Made by a program: the position numbers and the translations under genes. DNA of 64,000 bases from Nemertoderma westbladi (taxonomy: Eukaryota; Xenacoelomorpha; Nemertodermatida; Nemertodermatidae), in the NCBI GenBank assembly GCA_032718475.1, contig JAUCBJ010004174.1, forward strand, positions 1 to 64,000, in the 5' to 3' direction. Positions 10,230-20,815 of the stretch are shown here, one piece after another. The notes under the pieces are model-generated. The model was given only the letters and a program-made list of their open reading frames with translations, was not told where the DNA came from and did not search any database. The stretch's first letter is position 1, and the number at the start of each line of letters is the position of its first letter.

Positions 10230-12029
10230 CATAATAGATATATGAGTATATTATTGAGATTATAATAAATAAGGCTAGCGAGCGTCGCCGCCTTTACTCC
10301 CCCTCTGCCCCCAGACAGCCCTGAGATCCTCAGCGATGATGTACTGTTGTTTCTGTGCCCCTTGCCAACGTAGTAGCCACACAACGACAACAATAATCAG
10401 CATGAGTCACTCTACTGTCCGTCCCAAGGGCTCGAATATACTGGAGGTACTTGTTACAGATGTAGGATAACTTTCACAATTGTGGCTCGCTACTGTAAAC
10501 ACACTTTAGTAGTAACATTCACCTATAAATACACAAATTCCACATTCCTGCCATAATTTGTAAAAATTAGGGCCATTTGTCCGTTAGTCAGATGCCTTCC
10601 AGAATGCCACGTTATTATTATGTATCCTTGGATACTATCAAGATGCTATGTATTATGCATGCTATTCAATGGGGTAAGCTTTCTATTGTTCTTTTAACTC
10701 ACTTCTAATTCTAGCGTGGTTGTTACTATGGTGACATTATGCAAAGCTAGCGGTAGAATTAGGGTATTTATCATGCATGCAGATCTGGGATGCTATTTAG
10801 TAGCGACTCTTGGGATATTAATATTCCCTTTATATATGATTTTTATTAATTTTGTCGACTATTGTCTGTACACTGGAGATTCTCTCACACTGCTATACTT
10901 AAAAGGGTGGATCTCCGCTCCCATGATCTATTAATTGACAGAATTTTCGGAATATTAATAAATTGTATAAAATGACAATTTATTTAATTCATGAGAGGAT
11001 ATGAATTTAAAATTTATTCCCGTGAATTTTATTATTTTACATTAAAATAGACACAGTTTTATTCCAGAACATGTCTGGGGCCGCTAATCCTTGATTTCAG
11101 AAATTTTGTCTTTTAAGTATATAAGTACCTATATATAGGTAAGTGCTGCGATATCTTAATCAACTCAAAATTTAGAGGATCTAAGGTTTAACATAATTTT
11201 ATTTTCAACATTTTGTTATACCAAATGTTGTGAATATTTAACAAATAGTTAATATTAGGATGGGCACCGATTTATTCCAGAACATGTCTGGGGACAGGGA
11301 CTGATTCTAGAATTTTGTCTTTCAAGTATATCGGTGGGTGCCACTATCTTAAACGACTAGAATTTCAGATGGTCAAAGGGTTTAACAGATTTATTGGTCA
11401 AAGAATTTAACAGATTTACTTTGACAGCGCTACTGCTAAATTGACATCTTTCTACTATATGTATTATTTAAAATATGGTACGAGAGCAATATTGCAAGAA
11501 GCAATGTGAGTGAGAAGAGGCAAGTCGTTTCAAAGGTCTACCCAGAGCTTGGTTTAGCCGAGACACGAGGATCTGAACTTTGCATTCCTAATACTCTACT
11601 TTACCAATAATACCTAAGTATAGTAGGAGCGGTATAGATTGTACTTTAATAAGTACCGACATTTCATCTTACTGTAGTCACGCATTTATAATAGAATATG
11701 GACAGTAAGGAAAGAGAAAATGAAATTATTCCTCGCCGTTAACTAAATATATTATACTAAGTAATTAAGTAATAATATACGAAATATATTGCACTAATCT
11801 ACTGAATAATTGTTTAAAATATTATTCTACTAAATAAAATTAAATAAAAGGATCATAATAATATAAATTACATAATAATGCGTACATAAATATAAAATAA
11901 AACAAATAAAATAATAGAGTCACACACCCACTCCAATCGCTGTTACATTGTGGAGTCCCTAGATGTTTGTTAGATTAGGGAGGTGGTCGTAGGAAGAGTC
12001 TCTTATTTTCCGTAGTAGCCAGACAACTC
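10230..12029. other. Non-coding spacer inside the BEL element
   Basis: AT-rich DNA between pol and the extra 3' frame. It holds two diverged direct copies of a ~130-bp segment, at about 11055-11190 and 11268-11385, both starting TTTATTCCAGAACATGTCTG and ending near GGTTTAAC. A 72-codon plus-strand frame at 10716-10934 has no supporting features. Confidence 0.6.
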
Positions 12030-12557
12030 TCAGTCTCTTTCCAATAAACATAAACGACCAACCGGGCGATTAAGTTGTTGAGTTTCAAAAACGATTCCAG
12101 GTTTCTTGTAGTTACGTCGCATGACTACGAGTTCCACAGATCTTACTAAACCATCATCGGATATATGAGTCTCGATGATACGAACTGTCTGCCACCTCTT
12201 ACGGGAAAGATCTGATTCCACAATGAGGACCATGTCTCCAGCGCTGACATTTTCTTGCTGCACAAACCACTTTTTTCGAAGTTGTAGCGTAGGAAGATAA
12301 TATTTTTCGAAATGGTCAGCAAAACGACTGTATAATAACTGCATAAGTTGCCAAGTTTGTCGGCAGTATTCGTCTCCATCCGTTATTTCCGACTGCGGGA
12401 GCATGGCTACAGGTTTTTTAGTAGGAAATGCACGGGTGTTAGCGCTTCTAGGGAGTCTGGACTCGATGAGACTGGCATAAGCGGTCTCTTGTTGAGATAG
12501 GCGGCTATTTCCTCCATTAATGTCCGCAAAAGTTTGTCGGTGAGATACGTGCGGCAC
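12030..12557 (-). pseudogene. BEL integrase C-terminal domain (DUF5641-like)
   Basis: The region following the integrase core in BEL/Pao pol: YLPTLQLRKKW, then VSAGDMVLIVESDLSRKRW, as in the family's usual C-terminal GD-hVLI-x8-W module. It joins the upstream core through a frameshift near 12420. Its stop at 12030 is probably the natural end of pol. Confidence 0.8.
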
Positions 12558-13196
12558 GGCACTACAAAGTTAAATGTGGTCTTCACGCTACATATGAGTC
12601 TCTCCCAACTTCCTCCCCACCAAGGGGCGTCGGCGGCGTTGAAGGTCCAGCTAGATGCTGTTACTCTCAGCTTTAATCTCGTTGTTGGTGCCAATGAAAT
12701 TAGTACCTTTGTCGGATCTCATAGTGTTGCTAGTCCCAAAACGAGAGATTTGTTGGCGTAAACTCAGTATGAAGCTGTTGGTAGATAGATCATTAACCAT
12801 ATCAAGATGGATCGCTCTACAAGTCATACAAACAAAGATGACGCCCCATCGCTTGACTATAGTCCTAGCGCGATACACTTCAATAGGGCCAAATAAATCC
12901 ACACCAGTATTGGTAAAGGGTGGTTCATAACAGCTTACTCTTTCCCTAGGTAATTCTGCCTCTCGCTGTGTTAAAGGCCTACTAAATGCTTTCCTACATG
13001 GTATACAGTTCCTAAGAACTTGGTTTAGAGCTCTACGGGGCTTATGGAAATAATAGCGAGTTCGAATTTCGCTAAGAACTCGTTCTCTACCAGTGTGGTA
13101 AAGCTTACTGTGAACATCTACAATCATCTTGATTTGTATTTCAAGATTTCTAATTAGTATGGGAAACTTAGTGCCAAAGGACAATGGAGCATTGGT
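12407..13196 (-). pseudogene. BEL integrase: zinc-binding and catalytic core
   Basis: The H-H-C-C zinc-binding part includes HSKLYHTGRERVLSEIRTRY and NCIPCRKAFSRP. The catalytic core shows NTGVDLFGPIEV (first Asp), an MRSDKGTNF segment (second Asp) and APWWGGSWERLICSVK (catalytic Glu). An in-frame TAA at 13197 separates it from RNase H. A frameshift near 12660-12690 separates the Glu segment from the first two Asp residues. Integrase inserts element cDNA into the host genome; this copy cannot make an intact enzyme. Confidence 0.88.
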
Positions 13197-13802
13197 TTAT
13201 CTCCCTCCGACACATATTAGCCCATCTATCATTGTGCTAGAAAAAGAATCTCTTAAGCGCATCTGTGGATTTCTCAACAACAGGAAATACCTTTCGGAAT
13301 TCTCGTAACATTGCAGGAGTCTCAGTATCTGCTTATTGGTATCATCATGTTCTTGGTAACTGATCTTCTCAGTTAGAAACTTATTAGGTAGCCGATAAGT
13401 GGAAAGATCTTTGGTAGCATGGACCCTTTCAGCTACTTCCGAAGTGGCGTCATTAGCGATCGTCGTCCTAGAATAGTGATGATGGAACTTTGAATGAAAA
13501 ACTAATGAAACTTTAATTCCATCGGGAGTTTCAACCCTAAGGTAGGCTACTATACCTATTCCGATATCGCTGGCATCTCCAAAAACATGGAGTTGATAGG
13601 AATATGTGGGGAGAACGTGGCCGAAATATGAGCGGGAAATCTTAAAGTTCTCGATGGCTGGTAAAGAATCCCCCCACTTCATCCACTTATTTAGCAGTTC
13701 TCCCTGGAGTGGATCATCCCAAGAGTGGTTTTCGAGCCACATTTGTTGCACCAGACTCCAAGCAACTAGGATTACAGGACTAATGAATCCTAATGGGTCG
13801 AA
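13197..13802 (-). pseudogene. BEL pol: connection and RNase H region
   Basis: Starts in the same frame just after an in-frame TAA, with FDPLGFISPVIL, the typical BEL/Pao link after RT. It then has QLHVFGDASDIGIGIVAYLR, the RNase H first-strand motif with its catalytic Asp. It ends near ICVGGR, the usual junction to integrase. RNase H removes RNA from the RNA/DNA hybrid during reverse transcription. Confidence 0.85.
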
Positions 13803-14690
13803 TTAAGTGCTCAGAATACTCAGGCAAATCCGTTTAGTTCGAACGGGGTTTTCACGTTGTTTCAGTTGGAAAAATAAAATGTCTCTCTCTGTGTCCCATT
13901 TCAGTCCAAGGGTTTTAGTTTTGGGGAAATTGTCCTTAATGAGGTCCAGATCTTTAACACCTCGGTCTTCCACTGGGATCGATTCCAGGAACTCATGGGA
14001 GTTACTAGTGAATTTGGTTAGGCGAAATCCACCTCGTTGTAAGCACTCTACCGTTCCCTTGGCAACATCAATTGCTTCTTCCACCAATGGGAGGGACTTT
14101 AGGTTGTCATCCATGTAAATATCTCGTTTGATGTTGTCGATAACTGCTTTAGAGAAGGCGTCTCTATTATCGTCGGCAGTGGTGCGTACTACCGAACAAG
14201 CGTTTGAGGGGCTAGATATGATCCCGAAAGCCTGGATGGTCATCCAGTACTCCACCAGTTCTCGGTTGAGGTTTCCTTCAGGCCACCACAGAAATCGTAG
14301 GCTATCTCGATCCCTAGGTAATGCTTTAACTTGTAGAAACATGCCTTCAATGTCGGAGGCAAAGGCGATAGAATATTGCAGGAGTCATAATAAGATTCCC
14401 AATAAAGTTTGGATTAAGTTAGGTCCCAGCAACAGTTCAGAATTTAGGGATTGTCCCATATAAAGAGCGGAACCGTCGAATACTACCCGGACTTCGTTTG
14501 GTTCACCGGATTTAGGAACGTAATGATGGGTCAAGTAATACGTTCTTTCTGTTATGGGTGTTTTAGCCGGAACTCGCTCCGCGTATCCTTTATCTATAAA
14601 TTTCTTTAATTGCGTCTTATACATCTCTTTGGCTTGATCGTTAGATGATAAGCGCCGATGCAGTTGTTCGATTCTTTTGACGGCTAAAGG
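13803..14690 (-). pseudogene. BEL reverse transcriptase
   Basis: Starts after the in-frame TGA at 14691, with PLAVKRIEQLHRRL typical of BEL/Pao pol. Motifs follow: VPKSGEPNEVRVVFDGSA, then FASDIEGMFLQV (motif A with catalytic Asp), LRFLWWPEG, and RDIYMDDNLKS (YMDD, motif C). A stop or frameshift near 14385 splits the enzyme just before motif A, and TAA 13803 ends it. The motif order and spacing identify the family confidently. Confidence 0.9.
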
Positions 14691-15164
14691 TCAGTTATTA
14701 ATAAAGCTGGGTTCTCTCCGCCTAAAAGGCAGACCAATCTCCTTTATATAACGAGTAGTCGTTACCTGGATTTGTTTAGCCCTCTCTTCCTCGACTGATA
14801 ACGCTTTATCGTAGGAATTAGGCTCAACAGCTTCCTGGTTAAAGAATCGCACTGCGTGTTCATCACGTAACTTATTGTTATATCGCTCTACTACCTCATT
14901 AAGTTCGTCATCGCCATAAGTCGATAGTTCGTTATTTTGACATATAAGATTACACAAATTTAATTGATTGGTCCAAGTTTGATTTTCTGTGAGGAGTTCG
15001 ATGGTGTTATCCTCATCGTATAGGGTCTGGATATCATCGTTGTCTGAGGAGCATGAAGTTCCCTCAGCTATGATGTCCTCGTCTTTCACGGTTTCCACAC
15101 ACTCTCTTACCTGATGGACTTGCTCATTTTCTAACCTTTCTTTCAAAGTCCTGTGAAATACCAA
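14691..15164 (-). pseudogene. BEL pol: region between protease and RT
   Basis: An acidic 157-codon segment corresponding to the stretch between protease and RT in BEL/Pao polyproteins. The C-terminal part (AKQIQVTTTRYIKEIGLPF) has the form of the family's conserved block before RT. It overlaps its upstream neighbour in another frame, so a frameshift lies near 15150. It ends at a TGA where an Arg codon is usual (NN-stop-PLAVKR), consistent with CGA to TGA decay. Confidence 0.7.
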
Positions 15165-15600
15165 TCTACCCTAGTTCTTCCCGTATAAGTTTGCAATGGT
15201 AGCGGTCGAGCAGGCCGTTTCTCAATGGTTTCTAGTGCTTCGTGCGCATTCTGACCGAACAGTATTTGTACCCCTGGGTAATCTGAAATAAATCTGGGGT
15301 CGTTGTATTGCTGGGCAAAGTTGTCCTCGTCCCAGTTATAAGGCTCTACTTGACTAGCAGCAAAGTTCTTTATTGCCACCATTTTAACTGACCTTACAAT
15401 GATCCTATGTAGAAATCCGTGGATACAGTAGATTTCCATACCTGCATAATCCCGGAAAGATTCAGTTTGGTTTGGAATCTTTGTTGACCAGCGAATATAT
15501 CTTCGGCCAGATCTTTATCGATGAAGGTGCCTGACTACCTGAATCAAGGAGGGCATTGACAATAATATTATAATATTGTCCATGTACTCTAAACTGCACC
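15143..15600 (-). pseudogene. BEL aspartic protease (DUF1758-like), frameshifted
   Basis: Around 15530-15575 one minus frame reads NALLDSGSQ, the active-site motif of BEL/Pao retropepsin (DSGS form of DSG/DTG). The downstream portion is in another frame at 15143-15439. The motif sits across the end of the upstream 15515-15904 frame, so at least two frameshifts disrupt the protease. The enzyme would mature gag-pol; this copy is inactive. Confidence 0.75.
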
Positions 15601-15904
15601 ACTGGGAACTCTCTGATGCCGACAGATGGTTACGAAACCTTCTATGAGGGCTGTTGATCCGGAAGGGGTAGTTGGGATTCCTCTCCATCAGTCGCCGCCT
15701 CATAAGTAAGGGCTCGATATACGATATTGTATTGATCATATAACAGGATTCCTTTTCATCAGAAAACTCATCCGTATAGAATCCTTCCATCTCCGAACTC
15801 TGGTCCGTGTTGTTCACATCACTGAACTGTACATGCAGCTCTGGTTCACTTACCATCGAACTTGGTGTGCAGTAGGATATGATGTTTCGCTCCACACTTA
15901 GCAC
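15515..15904 (-). pseudogene. BEL gag/protease linker
   Basis: A 129-codon acidic frame overlapping the end of gag by about 60 bases in another frame. It includes EPELHVQFSDVNNTDQSSEM and YTDEFSDEKESC. It leads towards the protease motif but loses frame just before it. No separate domain recognised. Confidence 0.6.
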
Positions 15905-17429
15905 ACCTCACGTCTGAGTAACAGGTTTTTCTTTCATGTCCTCTCCTGAGGCAATTGTTACATAACCTTTTATCCCAAGTTACACTATGTCTATCCTTTA
16001 ATTCTTTCCTTAAGAATTCCTCACACCCACTCAAGCGATGGGGCCCTTCGCACAATACACACTTAGGTTTGATGTTACTTACCTTAACTTGCATGGTGTT
16101 TTGTACGCTAACTCTTTCTTCGGGCTTCCTACCAGGAATTCTCTTGGGAGACGTAGGAGGAGTTCTGAGTTGTTCTCCCTTGCTACTAGTTCGAAACTTG
16201 GGTTTACTTATGTCCTTACCTTTACTCGTATAATAAGTTCTTTCGGTGTCTTTGCCACTATCTTCGTCATAAGACGTTTGACTCTCATAATCTGTATAAC
16301 ACACTGGTGTTATCTTTCTCCTAGTAACAGGTTTTTCGCTTACCTTGGTTTCCGGAGTCTTATCTTTAGACTGTTTTATTAGCTGTAATCTTACCTCTCC
16401 ATTTAAGAATGACATAAGGTCCGCCATGGTTGGATCTCTCTGATGTTGGTCCATCAAGTATAGAACCTTTTTGTCCCAACGAGTACCTACTCCACCCTTT
16501 GGCAAAGTTGACGCTACGGCTCCTACAACCATAGAACTTTGGTATTCATGAGACTTACCCAACCAGTCTAGCTGTCTACAGATCTCCTGAATCTCATCGG
16601 AAAACTCTATAATCCCGTTGCTAGGAAACTTCCTGGGCGCTACTAATTTCGCATACAGATATCTAGCTATGTTAGTCCTATTACCATACCTGATGTTAAG
16701 GGTATCCCAGACTTGTCTTAATCCGCCAGGATGTCCAATAAACTTTAACGCCATTAACTTGGGAGGACCCTCCAAGCACTCGATGAGGAATCGTAGTTTC
16801 TCTCCGTTGGATAGTACAAAGTTTTGTATGTTATCTTTGTAATATTCATTAAAAGGTAACCATTTCATCTCATCTTCATTAAACTTGACGACCTCACCCA
16901 CCTTTACAGCTTGACGAGCTTCCGTCCTAGCCATCTGACGCGTGAAACTCTCTTGAGCCATCGTACTATTTAATATCGAATTATCGGTATATAAATTTCT
17001 CGGATTATTATCAGATCGGTATGGGATATCATTATCAACAGCTTTATTAATATTATTAATAGGGTTTACTATAGGAGTTTCTACCTCACTAGCAGTATAG
17101 ATGCGTGTAGGCTCCACACCTTGCGCATGAGTTACTTCAGGCCTAAAGGGCTGACACACTGTTACAGGGGGTGGTGGTATACCCATTTGTATATTGACTA
17201 ATTTATCTCGTTCAAGACTGATGTGTTGCTGCACTTCTTGCAACTCTATTTTACTGTCTCGTACTGTTCCCTTTAATAATTGAACAGTTCCTTCTAAATC
17301 TCGGACTTGTTCAGTAGATTTAGCCTTTGTTTGGGCTAACTGTCCGAGTAATTCTTTTAACTCCTGCCGCCCTTCCTCCATCCACTCACCGCGGGTGCGG
17401 GAGCCGCCAACATAGTAGCTGGATGGCAC
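15846..17429 (-). pseudogene. BEL gag, central and C-terminal part with zinc knuckles
   Basis: A 527-codon open frame. Residues ~15-75 form a coiled coil (LKELLGQLAQTKAKSTEQVR). Residues ~170-340 are the DUF1759-like gag region typical of BEL/Pao (KLRFLIECLEGPPKLMALKF; VWDTLNIRYGNRTNIARYLY). The C-terminus holds cysteine motifs CVLCEGPHRLSGC, CNNCLRRGHERKTC (perfect C-x2-C-x4-H-x4-C) and CAKCGAKHHILLH. Gag packages element RNA in virus-like particles. This is the longest intact piece of the element. Confidence 0.88.
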
Positions 17430-17876
17430 ATCGGGGCTACAGGGGATATTCCCTTGAGGAACAGATTTTTCTCAGTATTAATACCAGTCTGAGACTCGGT
17501 AATTTGTCTACTGGCCAAGGGAAGTTTGGTACTGTGTAAAGGGAATTCAGAGTTGTGTTCAGGCAGCAAAAGTGTCTCCATTAAAGGAGTAGTTTTGATA
17601 GCAGGCCTAATTATTTCTGGCTCATCTACTATAGTAGGGAGTCTATCTGCTCATACTACTTGAGTTATTTACTCTCTATCTCTTAAGTTTACATTAGCTA
17701 ATTCCCTTCTCACTGGGGGGGGGGGGGGGTAAGTTAGGTAACTTATGTCCTTTGGGCGCTTTTCTACGTCCGTTAGAATGGGATTTGTTACTTCTACACT
17801 CGGAATCAGTGGTAGTACCTTCGTCTGAGGAGGTAAATCCATGTCTTCGAGAGGTAGATCGAATTAGGAGTTGCAT
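17430..17876 (-). pseudogene. BEL gag, broken middle part with a poly-proline tract
   Basis: After the in-frame TAG at 17919 the frame stays open and encodes a basic Ser/Arg/Lys stretch, then a C-rich run (on the plus strand G at about 17717-17730) encoding prolines. Length change in that homopolymer probably caused the shift: the continuation to 17357 (METLLLPEHNSEF) lies in another frame with two stops before it. Confidence 0.6.
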
Positions 17877-17918
17877 CTGAGTCGCCCCCCTTTGTTTACT
17901 TAAGAAATATTGTCTCGC

Positions 17919-18548
17919 CTAAATGCTCTCTAACTCTAATTGTGCCTTTGCTTCATCTGCTCTCCTTTCAGCTTCTACTGTGGCATCTTTAAGTTCTACT
18001 TCTGCCTCTGTCGCTGCAGCTTTTAGTTCTGCTTCAGCGGCTGCAGTTCTTTTCCTATCTTCTATTAATCCTTTCTTTATTTGTTCCTCTTTGTCCAACA
18101 CGATAATAATGTCTTCATCTATCTTAGCTTGCTCCGCCACTATAATTTGGGCATCCAATGAGTCTAAAATGAAGTTGGCTGCCTCACTGTTGGGGTGAAG
18201 TCCGGCTAGACGTCTCCTCAGCTCTTTATCACCTATAGCATCCTTCCTTTGAGGTTTTTCGGATACCGCCTCGCTTTCCCCATGGGAGAAGATTGCATCT
18301 GTTGATTCTCCGTAGGCTAGTTGTTCTGCTAACTGAGCCTTCCATTGGGTTGTACCCAGGACCTTAACATTCATTCGCTGGAACCATGTCTTTACTGCCA
18401 CCTGCAGTGATGTATCTTGACTTCTCTTCGAGGCCTCTTCAAACGCTGACAGGATTAATCTGATCATCAATATTCGTTGTCTCACTTGGTATAGCAGTTC
18501 TCCCTGCTCTGGAGGTTCCAGTTGTCCTCGGAATAGCTGTGTTTCCAT
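17919..18548 (-). pseudogene. BEL gag, N-terminal helical/coiled-coil part
   Basis: A 209-codon frame starting ATG directly after an in-frame TGA. The C-terminal third is an Ala/Glu/Lys coiled coil (AAAEAELKAAATEAEVELKD). It stops at TAG 17919, after which the same frame is open. No enzyme motif, as expected for a gag capsid or scaffold region. Confidence 0.65.
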
Positions 18549-19193
18549 TCATCCCAGGGTGTTGAAGAATCCTTGGACATATCCGGCTGCTGATCTCTTC
18601 CATACAGCGGGAACTCTGGTATCTCTAACTACGCCCATCTGATGCAGGTCTTCCCAGGCAGCTTCAGATAAGTTAAAAGGGAGTCCGGGTCCGGGAAAGT
18701 TCCATTGAGTTTCCACAATAGACTTTAATTCCTCGAGCGGGTATCCGGCGTAACTATCTCTGGTTGACTGCTTATTTCTCGTCCAGTCCACTTGATGTTC
18801 TTCTATGGCTAGAAGAACTCGAGTGAGCACTGCCCCAGGAAGAATCAGGAGTGGGTCAGGGTAAACCACTTCTTCCATCTTTGATCCGATCTCGGGCATT
18901 AACACTTCTGTGCTGGAACCAGAGTTACTGAGTGGTGGAGAAATAACCTCTCGGTCAGAGCACTGCTGCTGTTCTACAGCCGTCGCTTGGTCTCGGTTAA
19001 CTTGAGCCCTAGTGCCTATAATAGACCTATGGTGCTTCACTAACCTAGGGTCCGATACAACTACTGTAGGGATGGCCTTTCTTACAGTAGGAGGGGACTT
19101 AGACCTCGATTCGGGCCTTTCTACACTTTGATCTGGGTCACAGCTCGTCTGTTCCAAGAGACTATCGGACATTGTTTGTTTTGGGTCAGACAT
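18549..19193 (-). pseudogene. BEL gag N-terminus
   Basis: First frame of the element after its leader: MSDPKQTMSDSLLEQTSC, a polar Ser/Pro region, then a hydrophobic helical region (PDPLLILPGAVLTRVLLAIE). The TGA at 18549 is in frame with the following segment, so the original gag probably started here. The ATG at 19193 is the first of this frame. Confidence 0.65.
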
Positions 19194-20182
19194 AATTTAT
19201 TTACAGTTGAATGCCTATCACGATAATAACAGTTAAAGTAAAGTCTAGGGCAAATCCGTATCAACTGTCAGTCTCGTAGTTACCAAATATTGTTACTCAA
19301 TGTAACGTGGGTATATATCGAGTGTTAGAATACCGGTATACACCTATAGTATATATAACAGTATTACTACAGACTAGGATCAATCACTGAATACCGGTAT
19401 ATAAGTTTAGCCTAAGTTATATAAATATATAATAAGCTTACTGTAAACACCGATATTATCAATAATTAAATAATAACTGATTATCCGATTTTAGGAATTA
19501 TTTCCCTTTTCTCTATTACTGATATTAAGTAATAGGTTCAACTGATATTAAGACCTAATTGATGTATAACAGGCCTACTAATTTATAAATCTGATTGAGT
19601 TAAATTTATAAATATATATACCCGTAATGGGTTTTGTCAATTATTGAAATAAATGTTATTATTTCTGAGTAAGAAGTCACTACACAGAGGTTGGACGCTC
19701 TCAGTGGAGTGCTACTTATTAGACACTAAATACTGATAGTTCTACTTAACTAAGTTACTTATCACTACAAATTACTTACGTATAACAGGTTGAGATTACA
19801 CAATCTCTAAGTAAACAATAAACAAAGTTACACATACAATTTTTAGGGTAATTTTACAAGAATTTCACGAACCAGACTAACAAGAATTTAGAATTTCTGG
19901 TTCTTACAGACTGACATGGAATTTACGGAAATTTGAAACCAATAAAGTAGTATTCAATTACGTCGTGTTGTCCAGATAAGGAAATGCCACCGTCTGACGG
20001 CTTATAGTCTACACTATAAACCAATGTACCCAGAGTGTCCTATACCTAGAGATTAATTATCGAAGCCTAAAGCTAACGGACCTATTAACCACGTTACAAC
20101 ACAAAAATGCTGTGTACACACTAAATTAACTTTGAGGAAAGCGCTGTACTATAAACCCTAGATTAGATACTAGCACTTATAT
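19194..20182 (-). other. BEL 5' leader
   Basis: About 1 kb of AT-rich non-coding DNA between the 5' LTR and gag, expected to hold the primer-binding site and packaging signals. I could not identify a tRNA-complementary primer site. Confidence 0.5.
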
Positions 20183-20815
20183 TGCAACTCACGTACGTTG
20201 GGATTATGAAATAGCATTTATTTCACACAAAAACCACTATAAATTGAGCCACAATTGCTACTGATACACCCTTCTGCTTACCTCAGTAATTAAGAAAGTG
20301 AAGGGGGATTTTACGATTATCCATCAGTATTCTCCAAATATAACATCCATTAATATAAACAGCAATTAACAATAATATAAAACAGTATATTAGAAAACAG
20401 TGCGGTGAAATCAGTCAGTATGTATGTAATGCAGTGAAATACGTTGGTATGTATGAGTTACGATGTTTCGATGTTAATAGACTTGCGTTCTTATGACTCT
20501 AAGCCTCCGATGTTAGGGCGAAAGTCTGAAAGTCAGAATGTCCGAATGAATCCTGAATGAAGTATGAATTCTCGGAAAACTGCCGCATTGCGTCATCTCC
20601 CGTAGGCCGCTGTCAACAGAGAAAGGGAGATCGCTCTGAATGGCTAAATCTATGTCAACAAAGGCCGATTCCTCACACAAAGGAACAGCTGGTAGATTTC
20701 GTCATTCCAACTCTGGGTTTTTGACAGACACGTAGTTGTACAATTCTAAGCCCTGTTAGAGTATTTAGCGCATTGCGCAAAATGACTTATTTTGTCCGCA
20801 AAAGCTTTTACACTA
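20183..20815 (-). repeat. 5' LTR of the BEL element
   Basis: Matches 5354-5985 throughout. Plus-strand ends are TGCAACTCACGTACG and GCTTTTACA; the 3' copy has TA in place of the first TG. The outer end abuts CTAGGGGTGG of the minisatellite. Confidence 0.88.

Larger units (their letters stand above)
4944..20815 (-). mobile_element. BEL/Pao-type LTR retrotransposon, full length but degenerate, with an extra 3' reading frame
   Basis: A minus-strand element of about 15.9 kb. Order from its 5' end: LTR copy (20815-20183), leader, gag with coiled coil and zinc knuckles, aspartic protease, reverse transcriptase, RNase H, integrase with the BEL-type C-terminal domain, a 1.8 kb spacer, a ~1,330-codon extra frame, then the second LTR copy (5985-5354). 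The outer ends read TG and CA on the plus strand and abut CTAGG on both sides, a plausible 5-bp target duplication within the minisatellite. Gag, pol and the extra frame lie mostly in one minus frame, interrupted by about a dozen stops and a few frameshifts, so this copy is dead. BEL/Pao elements usually measure 5-10 kb. Confidence 0.85.

Noticed and set aside
10716-10934. 72-codon hydrophobic plus frame in the BEL spacer
   Set aside because: Isolated, opposite strand to the element and with no supporting features.
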